A stretch of DNA of 64,000 nucleotides from Jidongwangia harbinensis (GTDB lineage Bacteria > Actinomycetota > Actinomycetes > Mycobacteriales > Micromonosporaceae), in contig NZ_JAIWNC010000001.1 of the NCBI RefSeq assembly GCF_020216025.1, positions 62,001 to 126,000 of the forward strand, in the 5' to 3' direction. The translations under genes and the position numbers were made by a program. The notes below the pieces were generated by a model. It was given only the letters and a program-made list of their open reading frames with translations, searched no databases and was not told the DNA's origin. Position 1 is the first letter of the stretch. Each line of letters begins with the position of its first letter. Of the stretch, positions 25,659 through 33,918 are shown one piece after another.

Positions 25659-26740
25659 GCCCGCTCACCCGGCCGGACCGGAATGCCCAGCAGGACCGGC
25701 CCCACCGCCTCGTTGAAGTCGCGGTAACGGGAGCACGCACCGCAGGACGGCAGGCGGGCCGGGCGCAGCCGGCGCAGGGTGTCCTGGTAACCCTCGCCGC
25801 CCAGCAGGTCGGCCACCGACGTCTCGGCGAGCGAGCCGATCCGGTTCGGCCGGTCCTGTACGTGGCAGCACGGGTACACGTCGCCGTCCGGCTGGATCAC
25901 GAAGTGGCCCATCGGCACCACGCAGTCGCCGGTGAACGGGCCGTCGTGGCGCAGCCGGTCCAGTTCCAGCGTGACCCCGGCCGCCCGGGCACGCTCGGCC
26001 AGGTCGGCGAGCGCCCGGCGCACGTCGGCCAGCGAGTCGGCGGACAACTTCTCGCCCTTCGCCTCCTCCGCCCACGGGCCCCAGTCGTTGTCCTCGCGGC
26101 CGGACAGCGAGCGGAGCCAGCGCATGTCCAGGCCGACCGGGAACACCCGCAGGTGGTCCGGGAGCACCGGCAGCGTCAGCAGGTCCCGGACGGTGTGCGC
26201 GGTGGACGCGGACACCACCGTGTTGACCACCAGCCGGACGTGCGGCGCGCGCAACCGCAGCAGCGCCATGCCGCGGGTGGCCCGCTGGAACAGGCCGCGC
26301 ATCTTGCGGACCTCGTCGTGCACCACCGGGTCGGCGCTGTCCAGCGACACCGTGATCTGGCGTAGCCCGGTCAGCGTGGCCAGCCGGGCCACCCGGGTCT
26401 CGTCCAGCATGCTGCCGTTGGTGATGATGGCGGTGCCCACGCCGAGACCGTCCACGTGCTGGATGATGTCCAGGAAGTCCGGGTACAGCATCGGTTCGCC
26501 GCCGGTGAACAGCACGTGGGCCAGGCCGGCCGCGGCCAGGTCGGTGAAGATCTCCCGCCACCGCTCGACCGGCAGCATGCCCGCCCGGTCGTACTTCCAC
26601 ACGCCGCAGAATTTGCACTTGGCGTTGCATCGCCAGTCCAGCCGCACCTCCAGCTCCAGCGCGCCGATCGGGCGCAGCTCCCGGTACGCCTGGCGGAACT
26701 CCTCCGGGTGCTCCCGGATCCGCCTCATCACCGTGTCCAC
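25655..26740 (-). CDS. radical SAM protein with SPASM/twitch-type C-terminus (1 of 4)
   Basis: 361 residues. Cys38, Cys42 and Cys45 (CNAKCKFC) bind the S-adenosylmethionine [4Fe-4S] cluster; FTGGEPML is the GGEP motif. C-terminal cysteines in GDCVVP, YPCCHV and SCGAC can hold one or two auxiliary clusters. Such enzymes modify peptides or, as in BtrN of butirosin, oxidise cyclitols and sugars. The GTG start at 26740 has GGGAG upstream and lies three bases after the DUF362 stop. The sequence is the most divergent of the four copies; it has SLDSADP instead of the SLDGxG shared by the others. Confidence 0.92.
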   Translation of the reverse strand: MDTVMRRIREHPEEFRQAYRELRPIGALELEVRLDWRCNAKCKFCGVWKYDRAGMLPVERWREIFTDLAAAGLAHVLFTGGEPMLYPDFLDIIQHVDGLGVGTAIITNGSMLDETRVARLATLTGLRQITVSLDSADPVVHDEVRKMRGLFQRATRGMALLRLRAPHVRLVVNTVVSASTAHTVRDLLTLPVLPDHLRVFPVGLDMRWLRSLSGREDNDWGPWAEEAKGEKLSADSLADVRRALADLAERARAAGVTLELDRLRHDGPFTGDCVVPMGHFVIQPDGDVYPCCHVQDRPNRIGSLAETSVADLLGGEGYQDTLRRLRPARLPSCGACSRYRDFNEAVGPVLLGIPVRPGERA

Positions 26741-26743
26741 GGT

Positions 26744-27736
26744 TCACTCCCTCTCCGGTGGGCCCGCACGCAGGCGGCGGAACTCCTCGATCGCGTACCA
26801 CGGGTTCTTGCCGTGCATCCGCTCCAGCCGGTGCCCCGACTCCGTCTCCGCCGCCGCGGCCGGGGGCAGGAACTCCGGCAGCGCCGCCGGCAGGAACGGC
26901 GCCTCCTGGACCGCCAGCAGGGTCGCCTCGTCGACGTCGGCCGGATCGTTGCCGAGGAACAGCCCGATGTCCGGGACGAAGGCCGGCGAGGACAGGCCCC
27001 AGCAGTCGCAGTAGGGGTGGACGTTGAGCGCGACGTTGAGACAGAGCACCTTCTCGGCGGGCAGGCCGCGCAGCACCTCGTGCGCGGAGCGGGCCAGCGC
27101 GGCGGAGAAGTACCGCCCGCGCGCCACCCCGGCGGACAGCGCCTCGTGCGGCACGGCGGCGGACTCCACGACCTCGTGCCGCCAGCCGTCGTGCCCCTCG
27201 AACGTGTGGATGTGGTTGCGGGTGCTCTGTGCCACGCAACCGATCCCGATGTTCTTGATCGACGCGCCGAAGCCGCAGGAGGCGTGACCCTTCGCGTGCG
27301 AGACGACGATCAGCCCGTCGGCGTGCGCGACCATGCCGGCGACCTGGATCGCGTCGAAGTACGGCGAGTCGTCGACCCGGCGTTCCTCCAGATACCGGTC
27401 CACCACGCCGGAGATCGGGTAGACCGGCGCGCCGAGCGTCTCCCTGCTGTAGCCGCGCTTCCAGGCGCTGCGGGCGGCGCGGTGCTCGTCCACCACGTAC
27501 ACGAACGCGTCCGAGGCGTCGAAGCGCTCCACCAGCGCCCGGACGAACTGCGGGTGCACGGTGGTGTAGCTGTCCGCGTCGCCGACGTGCAGCTTGACGG
27601 CGATCTTGTCACGCGGCCCGAACGCCCGCTCCGGCCGGATCTCCGCCAGCAGGTCGCGGAACCGGCGCAGCAGGGTCGCCCCGCGGCTCACCGCGGAGAT
27701 CTGCGCCGGTATCGAGTAGACCTTCTCGGGGAGCAT
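26744..27736 (-). CDS. DUF362-domain protein
   Basis: 330 residues matching the DUF362 core: IAVKLHVGD near residue 46, then SHAKGHASCGFGASIKN and IGIGC. Conserved cysteines occur in HPYCDCWG. No ferredoxin [4Fe-4S] repeat is present, unlike many DUF362 proteins. The family's function is not established, though it is often seen with iron-sulfur enzymes. Its place between radical SAM genes suggests it serves their clusters or electron supply, or catalyses its own step. GGAGG lies five bases before the ATG at 27736, and the preceding gene's tail overlaps it by 128 bases. Confidence 0.85.
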   Translation of the reverse strand: MLPEKVYSIPAQISAVSRGATLLRRFRDLLAEIRPERAFGPRDKIAVKLHVGDADSYTTVHPQFVRALVERFDASDAFVYVVDEHRAARSAWKRGYSRETLGAPVYPISGVVDRYLEERRVDDSPYFDAIQVAGMVAHADGLIVVSHAKGHASCGFGASIKNIGIGCVAQSTRNHIHTFEGHDGWRHEVVESAAVPHEALSAGVARGRYFSAALARSAHEVLRGLPAEKVLCLNVALNVHPYCDCWGLSSPAFVPDIGLFLGNDPADVDEATLLAVQEAPFLPAALPEFLPPAAAAETESGHRLERMHGKNPWYAIEEFRRLRAGPPERE

Positions 27737-28757
27737 CGGTGCCTCCAGCGCGTCGGCGGTTCGCGGACCGGCGGGCAGTGCGCGGGGCGAACCGGCCGGT
27801 GAGGTAGCCGGCCGAGATCGTCAGCATCGCGGCGGCGTGCAGCGCCGCCTGCGGCAGGACCGGCCGGTCCGGGTCCCGCCGCCGCCAACCGGTCGCGTGC
27901 CGGCCGCCGGTGGCCAGCACGGCCGTCGCCGCGAGCACCGGCACGAACCGGGAACGCGGCCGGGCCGCCACGGCGACGGCGGCGATCGCCGTCACGCCGG
28001 CCGTCCGGAAGGCCCGGCGCCGCCACCCGAAGCAGTCGGGAAAGGCACCACGGGTACGCCGGTCGAGCTGCCCCAGCGCCCGGGCCTCCGCGGCCACCTT
28101 GGTCAGGAACGCCCCGACGCCCTCCCGGGCCAGGTGCGCCGGGCGGTGGCCGAGCGTGGTCGCGCCGCGGAACCGGCCGGAGCGGCGCAGCCGGTACGCC
28201 AGCTCCTTGTCCTCGCACGCCGCGAGGTCCTCGTCGAACGGGCCGGGCGGCAGGGCCGCGCGGCGCGCCACGAGATGCACCGTGCTGCACCGGGCCACCA
28301 CCCCGTCGTCGCACGTCGGGTACAGCGTCGGGACGAGCGTGGCCAGCCAGGGCCGGCGGCCGGGCGGCGTCACCAGGTCGAACCGCCCCAGCACCAGGTC
28401 GACCGGCTGCTCCACGGCGGCCGCCACCTCGGTCAGCCAGTCCGGGCCGACCCGGACGTCGGCGCTGAGGAACGCCACCCAGGGGTACCGGGCGGCGGCG
28501 ACGCCGGCGTTGCGCTGGTGGCCGTACCCGGGCCGGTGGCATCGGACCACCCGGACCGGGACCGGCGCGCCGGTGCGCCGGGACCAGGTGCCGGCCCGGT
28601 GCACCGTGTCGTCGGCGGAGGCGCCGTCCACCACCAGCACCTCGACCGGCACCGTGCGGGCCGCGGCCGCCCGGCCGATCGCGGTCAGGCAGCCGTCGAT
28701 GTAGCGGGCCTCGTCGCGGCAGATCACCACCACGCTCACGCCGGTCGGTCCGCTCAT
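27609..28757 (-). CDS. glycosyltransferase family 2 with hydrophobic C-terminus
   Basis: 382 residues. The GT-A core reads GVSVVVICRDEARYIDG, VLVVDGASADDTV, FLSADVRVGPDW and a CEDKELAYRLRRSG region. Two hydrophobic segments (about residues 245-285 and 300-325) suggest membrane association, so the acceptor may be lipid-linked. The ATG at 28757 forms an ATGA overlap with the radical SAM gene upstream. The last roughly 45 residues are low-complexity and overlap the DUF362 gene by 128 bases, an unusually long overlap; the true end may be shortened by a sequencing frameshift. Confidence 0.82.
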   Translation of the reverse strand: MSGPTGVSVVVICRDEARYIDGCLTAIGRAAAARTVPVEVLVVDGASADDTVHRAGTWSRRTGAPVPVRVVRCHRPGYGHQRNAGVAAARYPWVAFLSADVRVGPDWLTEVAAAVEQPVDLVLGRFDLVTPPGRRPWLATLVPTLYPTCDDGVVARCSTVHLVARRAALPPGPFDEDLAACEDKELAYRLRRSGRFRGATTLGHRPAHLAREGVGAFLTKVAAEARALGQLDRRTRGAFPDCFGWRRRAFRTAGVTAIAAVAVAARPRSRFVPVLAATAVLATGGRHATGWRRRDPDRPVLPQAALHAAAMLTISAGYLTGRFAPRTARRSANRRRAGGTDAPREGLLDTGADLRGEPRGDPAAPVPRPAGGDPAGAGVRAA

Positions 28758-29779
28758 GGGCGCGGTCCGGGTGGTCCGAGCAGCGGTGAGCCGAAGCCGA
28801 CGTAGCAAGGGCTGGGACAGCTGGAGCAGAAGCGTTCCTCGATGGTCTGCACGATCCGCAGCCGGCGCTCACCGTGCCAGATCTGCTCGAACGACTCCTC
28901 GGTCAGCGACCCGAACAGCAGGTCGGACGAGCGCCAGCAGGGTCGTACGTCGCCGTTCGGCTCGAGGAAGAACCCGCCGCGCTGGAAGATGCACGGTGCG
29001 CTGCGGCGCTCGCCGCGCAGCGTGGCCTGCAGGCTGCGGTAGAAGGACAGCGGCGGGCTGATCCGGCCGGCGTGCGGTTCCAGCGTGTCCAGGAACGCGA
29101 TGAACCGGTCCACCATCTCCCGGTCCGCGCTGAACCGTTCGACCCGGTCGGCGTTGTTCATGTAGACGTCGGTCTGCATCGGGAAGGTGAACGAGACGGC
29201 GATGTCCCGGTCCACGGCGAACCGCAGGACGTCGTCCAGGTGGTCGATGTTCTTCCAGGTGGCGGTGGCGGACACGCCCAGGCTCAGCTCGGTGGACGGG
29301 CGGTCCAGCGCGCGGATCGCGTCGATCGTGGCCACGGTGCGGGCGAAGGCGCCGGGCACGCCGCGGATCTCGTCGTGCAGGTCGCCCACCCCGTCCAGGC
29401 TGATGAACAGGTAGAGCTTCTTGCCCCGGTCCCGGGCCACGTCGATGACACCGCGGATCCGCGCGAAGCTCGGCCGCAGCATGCCGTTGGAGTTGAGCGA
29501 GAAGCTCTCCAGGCGCGGGCAGCAGTCCACCAGCCGCGCGACGAGCTGCGGCAGGTCCTTGCGCAGGGTGGGTTCCCCGCCGGTGAAGTTGATCGCCCGC
29601 AGGGTGCCCGCCACCGACGGGTGCCCGAAGATCTCCGCGAGGTGGTCGTCGGAGAGCTGGTCCCGCTGGTTCAGGTCGCCGAGGGCGCACATGTCGCAGT
29701 TGGCGTTGCAGAGGTACGTCACCGGTACGACGGCCACTTCGGGCCAGCCGACCGCGGGGTCAGCGTGGGGCAGGGCCAT
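28754..29779 (-). CDS. radical SAM protein with SPASM/twitch-type C-terminus (2 of 4)
   Basis: 341 residues. CNANCDMC gives Cys24, Cys28 and Cys31; FTGGEPTL is the GGEP motif; LFISLDGVGDLHDEIRGVP is shared with the next two copies. The C-terminus has APC, RPCW and CSSCPSPC for an auxiliary cluster. GGAGG precedes the ATG at 29779, which overlaps the previous gene by 20 bases. The paralogues probably act in sequence on one scaffold or on different sugars; no precursor peptide is encoded in the operon. Confidence 0.92.
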   Translation of the reverse strand: MALPHADPAVGWPEVAVVPVTYLCNANCDMCALGDLNQRDQLSDDHLAEIFGHPSVAGTLRAINFTGGEPTLRKDLPQLVARLVDCCPRLESFSLNSNGMLRPSFARIRGVIDVARDRGKKLYLFISLDGVGDLHDEIRGVPGAFARTVATIDAIRALDRPSTELSLGVSATATWKNIDHLDDVLRFAVDRDIAVSFTFPMQTDVYMNNADRVERFSADREMVDRFIAFLDTLEPHAGRISPPLSFYRSLQATLRGERRSAPCIFQRGGFFLEPNGDVRPCWRSSDLLFGSLTEESFEQIWHGERRLRIVQTIEERFCSSCPSPCYVGFGSPLLGPPGPRP

Positions 29780-30761
29780 CCGAGTTCCTCCACGCGTAGC
29801 AGTTCGTGGTGCAGGTCCGGCACGTCTCGGCCGCGCCCTCGGCGAGTAGCTGCGGGCGGCGGGCCAGCGCCTCGTCCCACGCCTGGGCCGTACCGTCGGC
29901 CGGCAGCGGTCCGCCGAGGACCATCCGCTGGCTGGTGCCGCAGATCGCGGTGGTGCCGTCCGAGGTGAGCAGCACGCCCTTGTGCAGCAGGCGGCAGGGC
30001 ACGGTGCGCGGTTCGCCCCGCAGCACCCGCCGCAGATCGGTGTCCAGCCGCTGGGTGCTGCGCCGGGTGAGGAAGTCCGCGGCGCGGGCGGACTGCTCGG
30101 CGTCCAGCCGCACGTCGCGGTAGAGCGGCAGGCTGTTGATGTAGTGGTCGGACCGGTTCACCACGGCGTACGAGACCGGCAGGGCCAGTTCGGCGGCGTG
30201 GTCGGCCAGCTCGTCCAGCGCCGACACGTTGAGCTTGTTGATGACGCAGGTGAGCGCGACCGCCACCCCGGGATGGCGGCGGGCCTCGGCGAGGAACCGG
30301 GAGACGTCGGCGAACGCGCCCGGCCGGCGGCGCACCCGGTCGTGCACCTCGCCGACGCCGTCCAGCGACACGTAGAGGTCCAGCGGTGTGCCGCCGAGGT
30401 GGCCGCACAGCTCGGACAGGCCGGTCAGCGCCGCCGTCACCGGGACGCCGGCGGTGCTCACGCTCAGCCGCTCGAACCGGGACCGGGCGGCGGCGAGCAC
30501 CGGAAAGAGCCGGCGGGCGGCGGGGATGACGAGCGGGTCGCCGCCGGTGAGGTTGACCTCCTCCCACCGGTCGGCCTGGCCCGGCGGCCGGGCCAGCGCG
30601 GTGCGCAGGGCGCCGGCCGGCAGCACCGTGTGCGGGCGGCTGTCCGGCAGGCCGCAGAACACGCAGTCGCATCCGCAGGCGCTGGCCAGCGACGCGATCA
30701 GGATGCCGCGGGCCCGCCGCGCCCCGGCCGGGGTCCGCTCGGCCTGCTCGGCGACGGTCAC
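29760..30761 (-). CDS. radical SAM protein with SPASM/twitch-type C-terminus (3 of 4)
   Basis: 333 residues. ACGCDCVFCG supplies Cys29, Cys33 and Cys36 plus an extra Cys31 inside the loop. The usual GGEP motif reads GGDP (NLTGGDPLV). SLDGVGEVHDRVRRRPGAF places it with copies 2 and 4. C-terminal cysteines lie in VPCR, ICGTS and CRTCTTNC. The GTG at 30761 overlaps the preceding stop (GTGA) and has GGGAG upstream, so it is preferred over the 20-codon-longer frame. Confidence 0.9.
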   Translation of the reverse strand: MTVAEQAERTPAGARRARGILIASLASACGCDCVFCGLPDSRPHTVLPAGALRTALARPPGQADRWEEVNLTGGDPLVIPAARRLFPVLAAARSRFERLSVSTAGVPVTAALTGLSELCGHLGGTPLDLYVSLDGVGEVHDRVRRRPGAFADVSRFLAEARRHPGVAVALTCVINKLNVSALDELADHAAELALPVSYAVVNRSDHYINSLPLYRDVRLDAEQSARAADFLTRRSTQRLDTDLRRVLRGEPRTVPCRLLHKGVLLTSDGTTAICGTSQRMVLGGPLPADGTAQAWDEALARRPQLLAEGAAETCRTCTTNCYAWRNSDGPAPR

Positions 30762-31759
30762 ACCAGCGCTCCCACGGCGAGATCCCAGTCCTCGTAGGAG
30801 TTGGAGAAGCAGGACTCGCACTTGCCCGGGATGAGGGTGTCCTGGCAGCTCTTGCGCCGGGCCCCGCGCCAGATCGTCTCGAAGTCGTCGGTGAGCAGGT
30901 CACCGATGTAGAAGTCCAGGAACGTGCCGCAGATGTAGGTCTTGCCGTCCGGCATCAGCACGAAGCCCTTGTCCGGGAAGAAGCAGCCGCGGCTGCGCCG
31001 GCCGGTGCGCAGCGTCTCCAGCATGGTGGCGTAGAAGCGGCTGGAGAAGTTGATGCTCTCCGGGTAGCGGCACACCTCGCTGATCGCCGACCGGACGATC
31101 TCGAACTGCTCGTCGGTGACCTGGAAGCGGCGCTCCAGCCCCGCTCCCCCGATGAAGACCTCGGGCCGGGCGGCCAGGTTGTAGTCCACCCGTACGCCGA
31201 GCGCGCGCACGTAGTGCAGGACCGGGAGGATCTGGTCGGCGTTGCGGTCGGTGATGGTGAAGCTGGCGGTGACCCGCAGGGTGTCGGGCCACCGTCCGGT
31301 CGCCTCGCCCAGGAACCGCAGCGCCTCGTCGGCCCGTTCGAACGCGCCCGGGTGGCGGCGGTGCCGGTCGTGGGCCTGGCCGAGTCCGTCGAGCGAGATG
31401 TACACCCGGAGCTTGACGCCGCGGTCCCGGCACTGCGGCAGCACCTGCTCCAGCGTCGCCTCGATCTGCGGGCGCAGGTGGCCGTCGGTGTTGATGCAGA
31501 TCTCCCGCAGGTTGGCGTACCCGCTGATCATCTCGCTGGTCAGCGCCGCGATCCGGGGGTGGATGAACGGTTCGCCGCCGCTGAGGTTGACCGACTCCAC
31601 GTGCGCGCGCAGGAACTCGTCGCCGGCCACCCGGGTCAGCAGATCGGCGCCGGAGTGCTCCTTCGCCGTCTCGGGCAGCCGCCAGATGCCGCAGCTGCGG
31701 CACTTGCTGTTGCAGGTCATGGTGATCGGGAAAATCATGACCCGTGGGTAGCTGCTCAC
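30758..31759 (-). CDS. radical SAM protein with SPASM/twitch-type C-terminus (4 of 4)
   Basis: 333 residues. CNSKCRSC gives Cys16, Cys20 and Cys23; LSGGEPFI is the GGEP motif; YISLDGLGQAHDRHRRHP is nearly the same as in copy 3. C-terminal cysteines in RGCF, YICGTF, KSCQ and CESC suit an auxiliary cluster. The GTG at 31759 has GGGAGGAA upstream and overlaps the stop of the GT2 gene (GTGA). Copies 3 and 4 have identical length, indicating tandem duplication followed by divergence. Confidence 0.92.
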   Translation of the reverse strand: MSSYPRVMIFPITMTCNSKCRSCGIWRLPETAKEHSGADLLTRVAGDEFLRAHVESVNLSGGEPFIHPRIAALTSEMISGYANLREICINTDGHLRPQIEATLEQVLPQCRDRGVKLRVYISLDGLGQAHDRHRRHPGAFERADEALRFLGEATGRWPDTLRVTASFTITDRNADQILPVLHYVRALGVRVDYNLAARPEVFIGGAGLERRFQVTDEQFEIVRSAISEVCRYPESINFSSRFYATMLETLRTGRRSRGCFFPDKGFVLMPDGKTYICGTFLDFYIGDLLTDDFETIWRGARRKSCQDTLIPGKCESCFSNSYEDWDLAVGALV

Positions 31760-32673
31760 TGGCGTTCCTCCCGAGATGGCCGGTCGGTGGGCGCCGCGGG
31801 GCCCGCCGCTGGTGCGGCGGTCGATCCGCGGCCGTGCACGACGAACAGGCTCACCGATGCGATGAGCAGAAAGAGGTCTACCGCGAGGAACGCCGGACGC
31901 CGGGCGCGCAGGTCCGCGCCGATCGCGGTGCGGATCTGGTCGTGCGGGCGCCGGTGCATTCGCAGCGCCGCGCGTACCGGGCCGACCCCCGGGGAACCGG
32001 CGTTCACGGCATGGCTGAACGCGCCGTAGGACCACACCTTGCGGGGCAGGGTGCGCAGCGTCTCGCGATGGTCGTGCCAGACCACGGCGGCCGGGCGGTA
32101 CGCCAACCGGCCGCCGGCCGCGCGCAGCCGGCGGCAGAAGTCCACGTCCTCGTACGCGATCGTGTAGCGCGGGTCGAACCGGACGCCGGCCAGCCGGGTC
32201 ACATCCAGCAGCAGGTTGCCGCCGGAGAGGTGATCGGGGTCGTCGAGATCGGTGGTACCGCGGTCCTGCCGGAGGTGAACCGCCTTCCAGCGCTCGGCCA
32301 GCGTCTCCGCCCGCAGTTCCTCCTGCCGTCCGCCGGCCACCGCCGCGCCGTCGGCCAGCACGGGCAGCAGGGTGTCCAGCCAGTCCGGCTCCGGATAGCA
32401 GTCGGCGTTGAGGAAGGCGAGGTAGCGGGTCGTGCAACTGTCCAGGGCGAGGCTGCGGGCGACGCCGAGGCCACCGGCGCCGGGCACCTGGACCACCTCG
32501 GCGCCGGCGGCGCGGGCGATCCGCGCGGTGCGGTCGGTGGAGCGGTCGTCCAGCACCACCACCCGGGCCGGCCGGACGGTCGACGCGGCGACGGCGGCGA
32601 GGCAGCGGGCCAGGGTGCGTTGTTCGTTGCGGGCCGGAACGAAGACCGTGACGTCGTGGCTGGCGCGTGCCAT
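31756..32673 (-). CDS. glycosyltransferase family 2, first gene of the radical SAM operon
   Basis: 305 residues with GT-A motifs VTVFVPARNEQ, VVLDDRSTDRT, FLNADCYPEPDW and IAYEDVDFCRRLRAAG. A membrane helix lies near residues 262-285. The ATG at 32673 with GAGGGGG upstream is chosen over a 19-codon-longer frame that lacks a ribosome site. It leads eight coupled genes running to 24753, so its promoter probably drives them all. Confidence 0.88.
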   Translation of the reverse strand: MARASHDVTVFVPARNEQRTLARCLAAVAASTVRPARVVVLDDRSTDRTARIARAAGAEVVQVPGAGGLGVARSLALDSCTTRYLAFLNADCYPEPDWLDTLLPVLADGAAVAGGRQEELRAETLAERWKAVHLRQDRGTTDLDDPDHLSGGNLLLDVTRLAGVRFDPRYTIAYEDVDFCRRLRAAGGRLAYRPAAVVWHDHRETLRTLPRKVWSYGAFSHAVNAGSPGVGPVRAALRMHRRPHDQIRTAIGADLRARRPAFLAVDLFLLIASVSLFVVHGRGSTAAPAAGPAAPTDRPSREERQ

Positions 32674-32707
32674 GGACACCCCCTCGGTGGCCACGATCCG
32701 GTCACCG

Positions 32708-32722
32708 GTGCGCCCGGCGCAC
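32708..32722. promoter_or_regulatory. palindrome in the leader of the radical SAM operon
   Basis: GTGCGCC-C-GGCGCAC is a perfect seven-base inverted repeat around one base, in the 75-bp space between the methyltransferase stop and the GT2 start. It may be an operator or a weak attenuator. Confidence 0.4.
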
Positions 32723-32748
32723 GTCCCCAATAGACGTGACAGTCGGTC

Positions 32749-33801
32749 TCAGTGCCTGCCCGATGCGGGTTTGCGGGCCACCAGGACGTCCCGGATGATC
32801 GCCTGGTCCACCCGGTGCCGCAGGTTCAGGTACGGCCCGTCGTCCATGACCTCCAGGCCGGCGTCGGTCAGCACCTTGGCGGCGTCGTCCCGGCTGGCCA
32901 CGTAGGTGTTCCAGGAGATGCCGAGCGCACCGCCCGGCCGCAGCAGCCGCGCCCACACCGGCGCACCGGCCGCCAGCAACGCCAGCGGATCCCGGGACAG
33001 GCCCTTCGCCTCGGTCCGGCTGCCGTGCTGCACGCCGTACGGGGCGTCCGCCACCACCAGGTCGATCGTGGCCGGCCGGAAGAACTCACCCGCCCGGGTG
33101 GTGTCGGCGTTCACCACGTCCAGCTGGAGGACGTCGCCGGACCGGTACTCCTCCTTCGAGGGGGCGAGTTCGACGCGCAGGCGGCGGCCCACCACCCGCC
33201 GTTCGCGCCGCACCGGGCCGGACTCCAGCACCCGGTGCTTGATCCGCTTGCGCTTCAGCCAGGTGGTGATGAACGCCTGGTACGCCTCGAAGTCCTTCTG
33301 GTCGACGTCCACCCCGGCGGCGTCGAAGCCGTACATCAGCGCCTGGTTCAGCGTGGTGCCCCGGCCGCACAGCGGATCGAGCACGCGGAACCGGCGTTCC
33401 AGCATCTCACCGGCCCGGTCCGAGGCGAGCAGCGTCGCGTTGAGCAGCAGCTTGGTGAACTGTTCGTTGGTCTTGCCGGAGTACTTCTGGATGGTGATCA
33501 GGTCGTCGTCGAACCGGTCCAGCCGCCGCAGCTCCACCGGCCGCAGCAGATCACCGACGAACTCGAACAGCGCGTAGACCGACGACAGGTTGCCCAGCAA
33601 CGCCGTGTCCCGCTCGTCCAGCCGGTCCGCCTCGAAGGTGACGTAGCGGGCGCCGCCGATGGTCGCCACGTCCGACTCACCGATCCGCCCGCCCAGCACC
33701 GACCGGCTGAACAGCGCCAGCTCGGCCCTCGTCAGGTCGACCGAGGACTCGGCGTAGACCCGGTTGGTGGCCGGCAGGATCAACAACCCGTAGCGCGCCA
33801 T
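32749..33801 (-). CDS. TRM11/DNA-methylase-like SAM-dependent methyltransferase
   Basis: 350 residues. An N-terminal region of about 130 residues is followed by LDPLCGRGTTLNQAL (SAM-binding motif I, near residue 140) and DAPYGVQHG, which replaces the D/N-PP-Y catalytic motif of amino-methyltransferases. The arrangement fits tRNA guanine-N2 methyltransferase-like proteins. It could be a housekeeping gene inside the cluster or a self-resistance RNA methyltransferase. Start 33801 (ATG) is preferred; a GTG six codons upstream is possible. It is divergent from the carbamoyltransferase. Confidence 0.82.
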   Translation of the reverse strand: MARYGLLILPATNRVYAESSVDLTRAELALFSRSVLGGRIGESDVATIGGARYVTFEADRLDERDTALLGNLSSVYALFEFVGDLLRPVELRRLDRFDDDLITIQKYSGKTNEQFTKLLLNATLLASDRAGEMLERRFRVLDPLCGRGTTLNQALMYGFDAAGVDVDQKDFEAYQAFITTWLKRKRIKHRVLESGPVRRERRVVGRRLRVELAPSKEEYRSGDVLQLDVVNADTTRAGEFFRPATIDLVVADAPYGVQHGSRTEAKGLSRDPLALLAAGAPVWARLLRPGGALGISWNTYVASRDDAAKVLTDAGLEVMDDGPYLNLRHRVDQAIIRDVLVARKPASGRH

Positions 33802-33918
33802 ATCGCGGCAGTATTTCACGGACCGTGCGGGCCGCCGCGCCGGCCGTCCCCTCTTCTCGTGACGTGCCCGGCCCTCGGCGGTTGGGGACCATGGGGCCCG
33901 GCTGCGGAAGGGCTACCC

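Noticed and set aside
24753..32673. RiPP interpretation of the radical SAM operon
   Set aside because: No small gene with leader/core character lies in or beside the operon. The neighbouring glycosyltransferases, epimerase and carbamoyltransferase fit sugars better. It remains possible if a precursor lies outside the window.
32752..33918. Upstream extension of the carbamoyltransferase frame
   Set aside because: It runs through the antisense of the methyltransferase. The ATG at 33919 with GGAAGG begins exactly at the family's MWTLGINW start.
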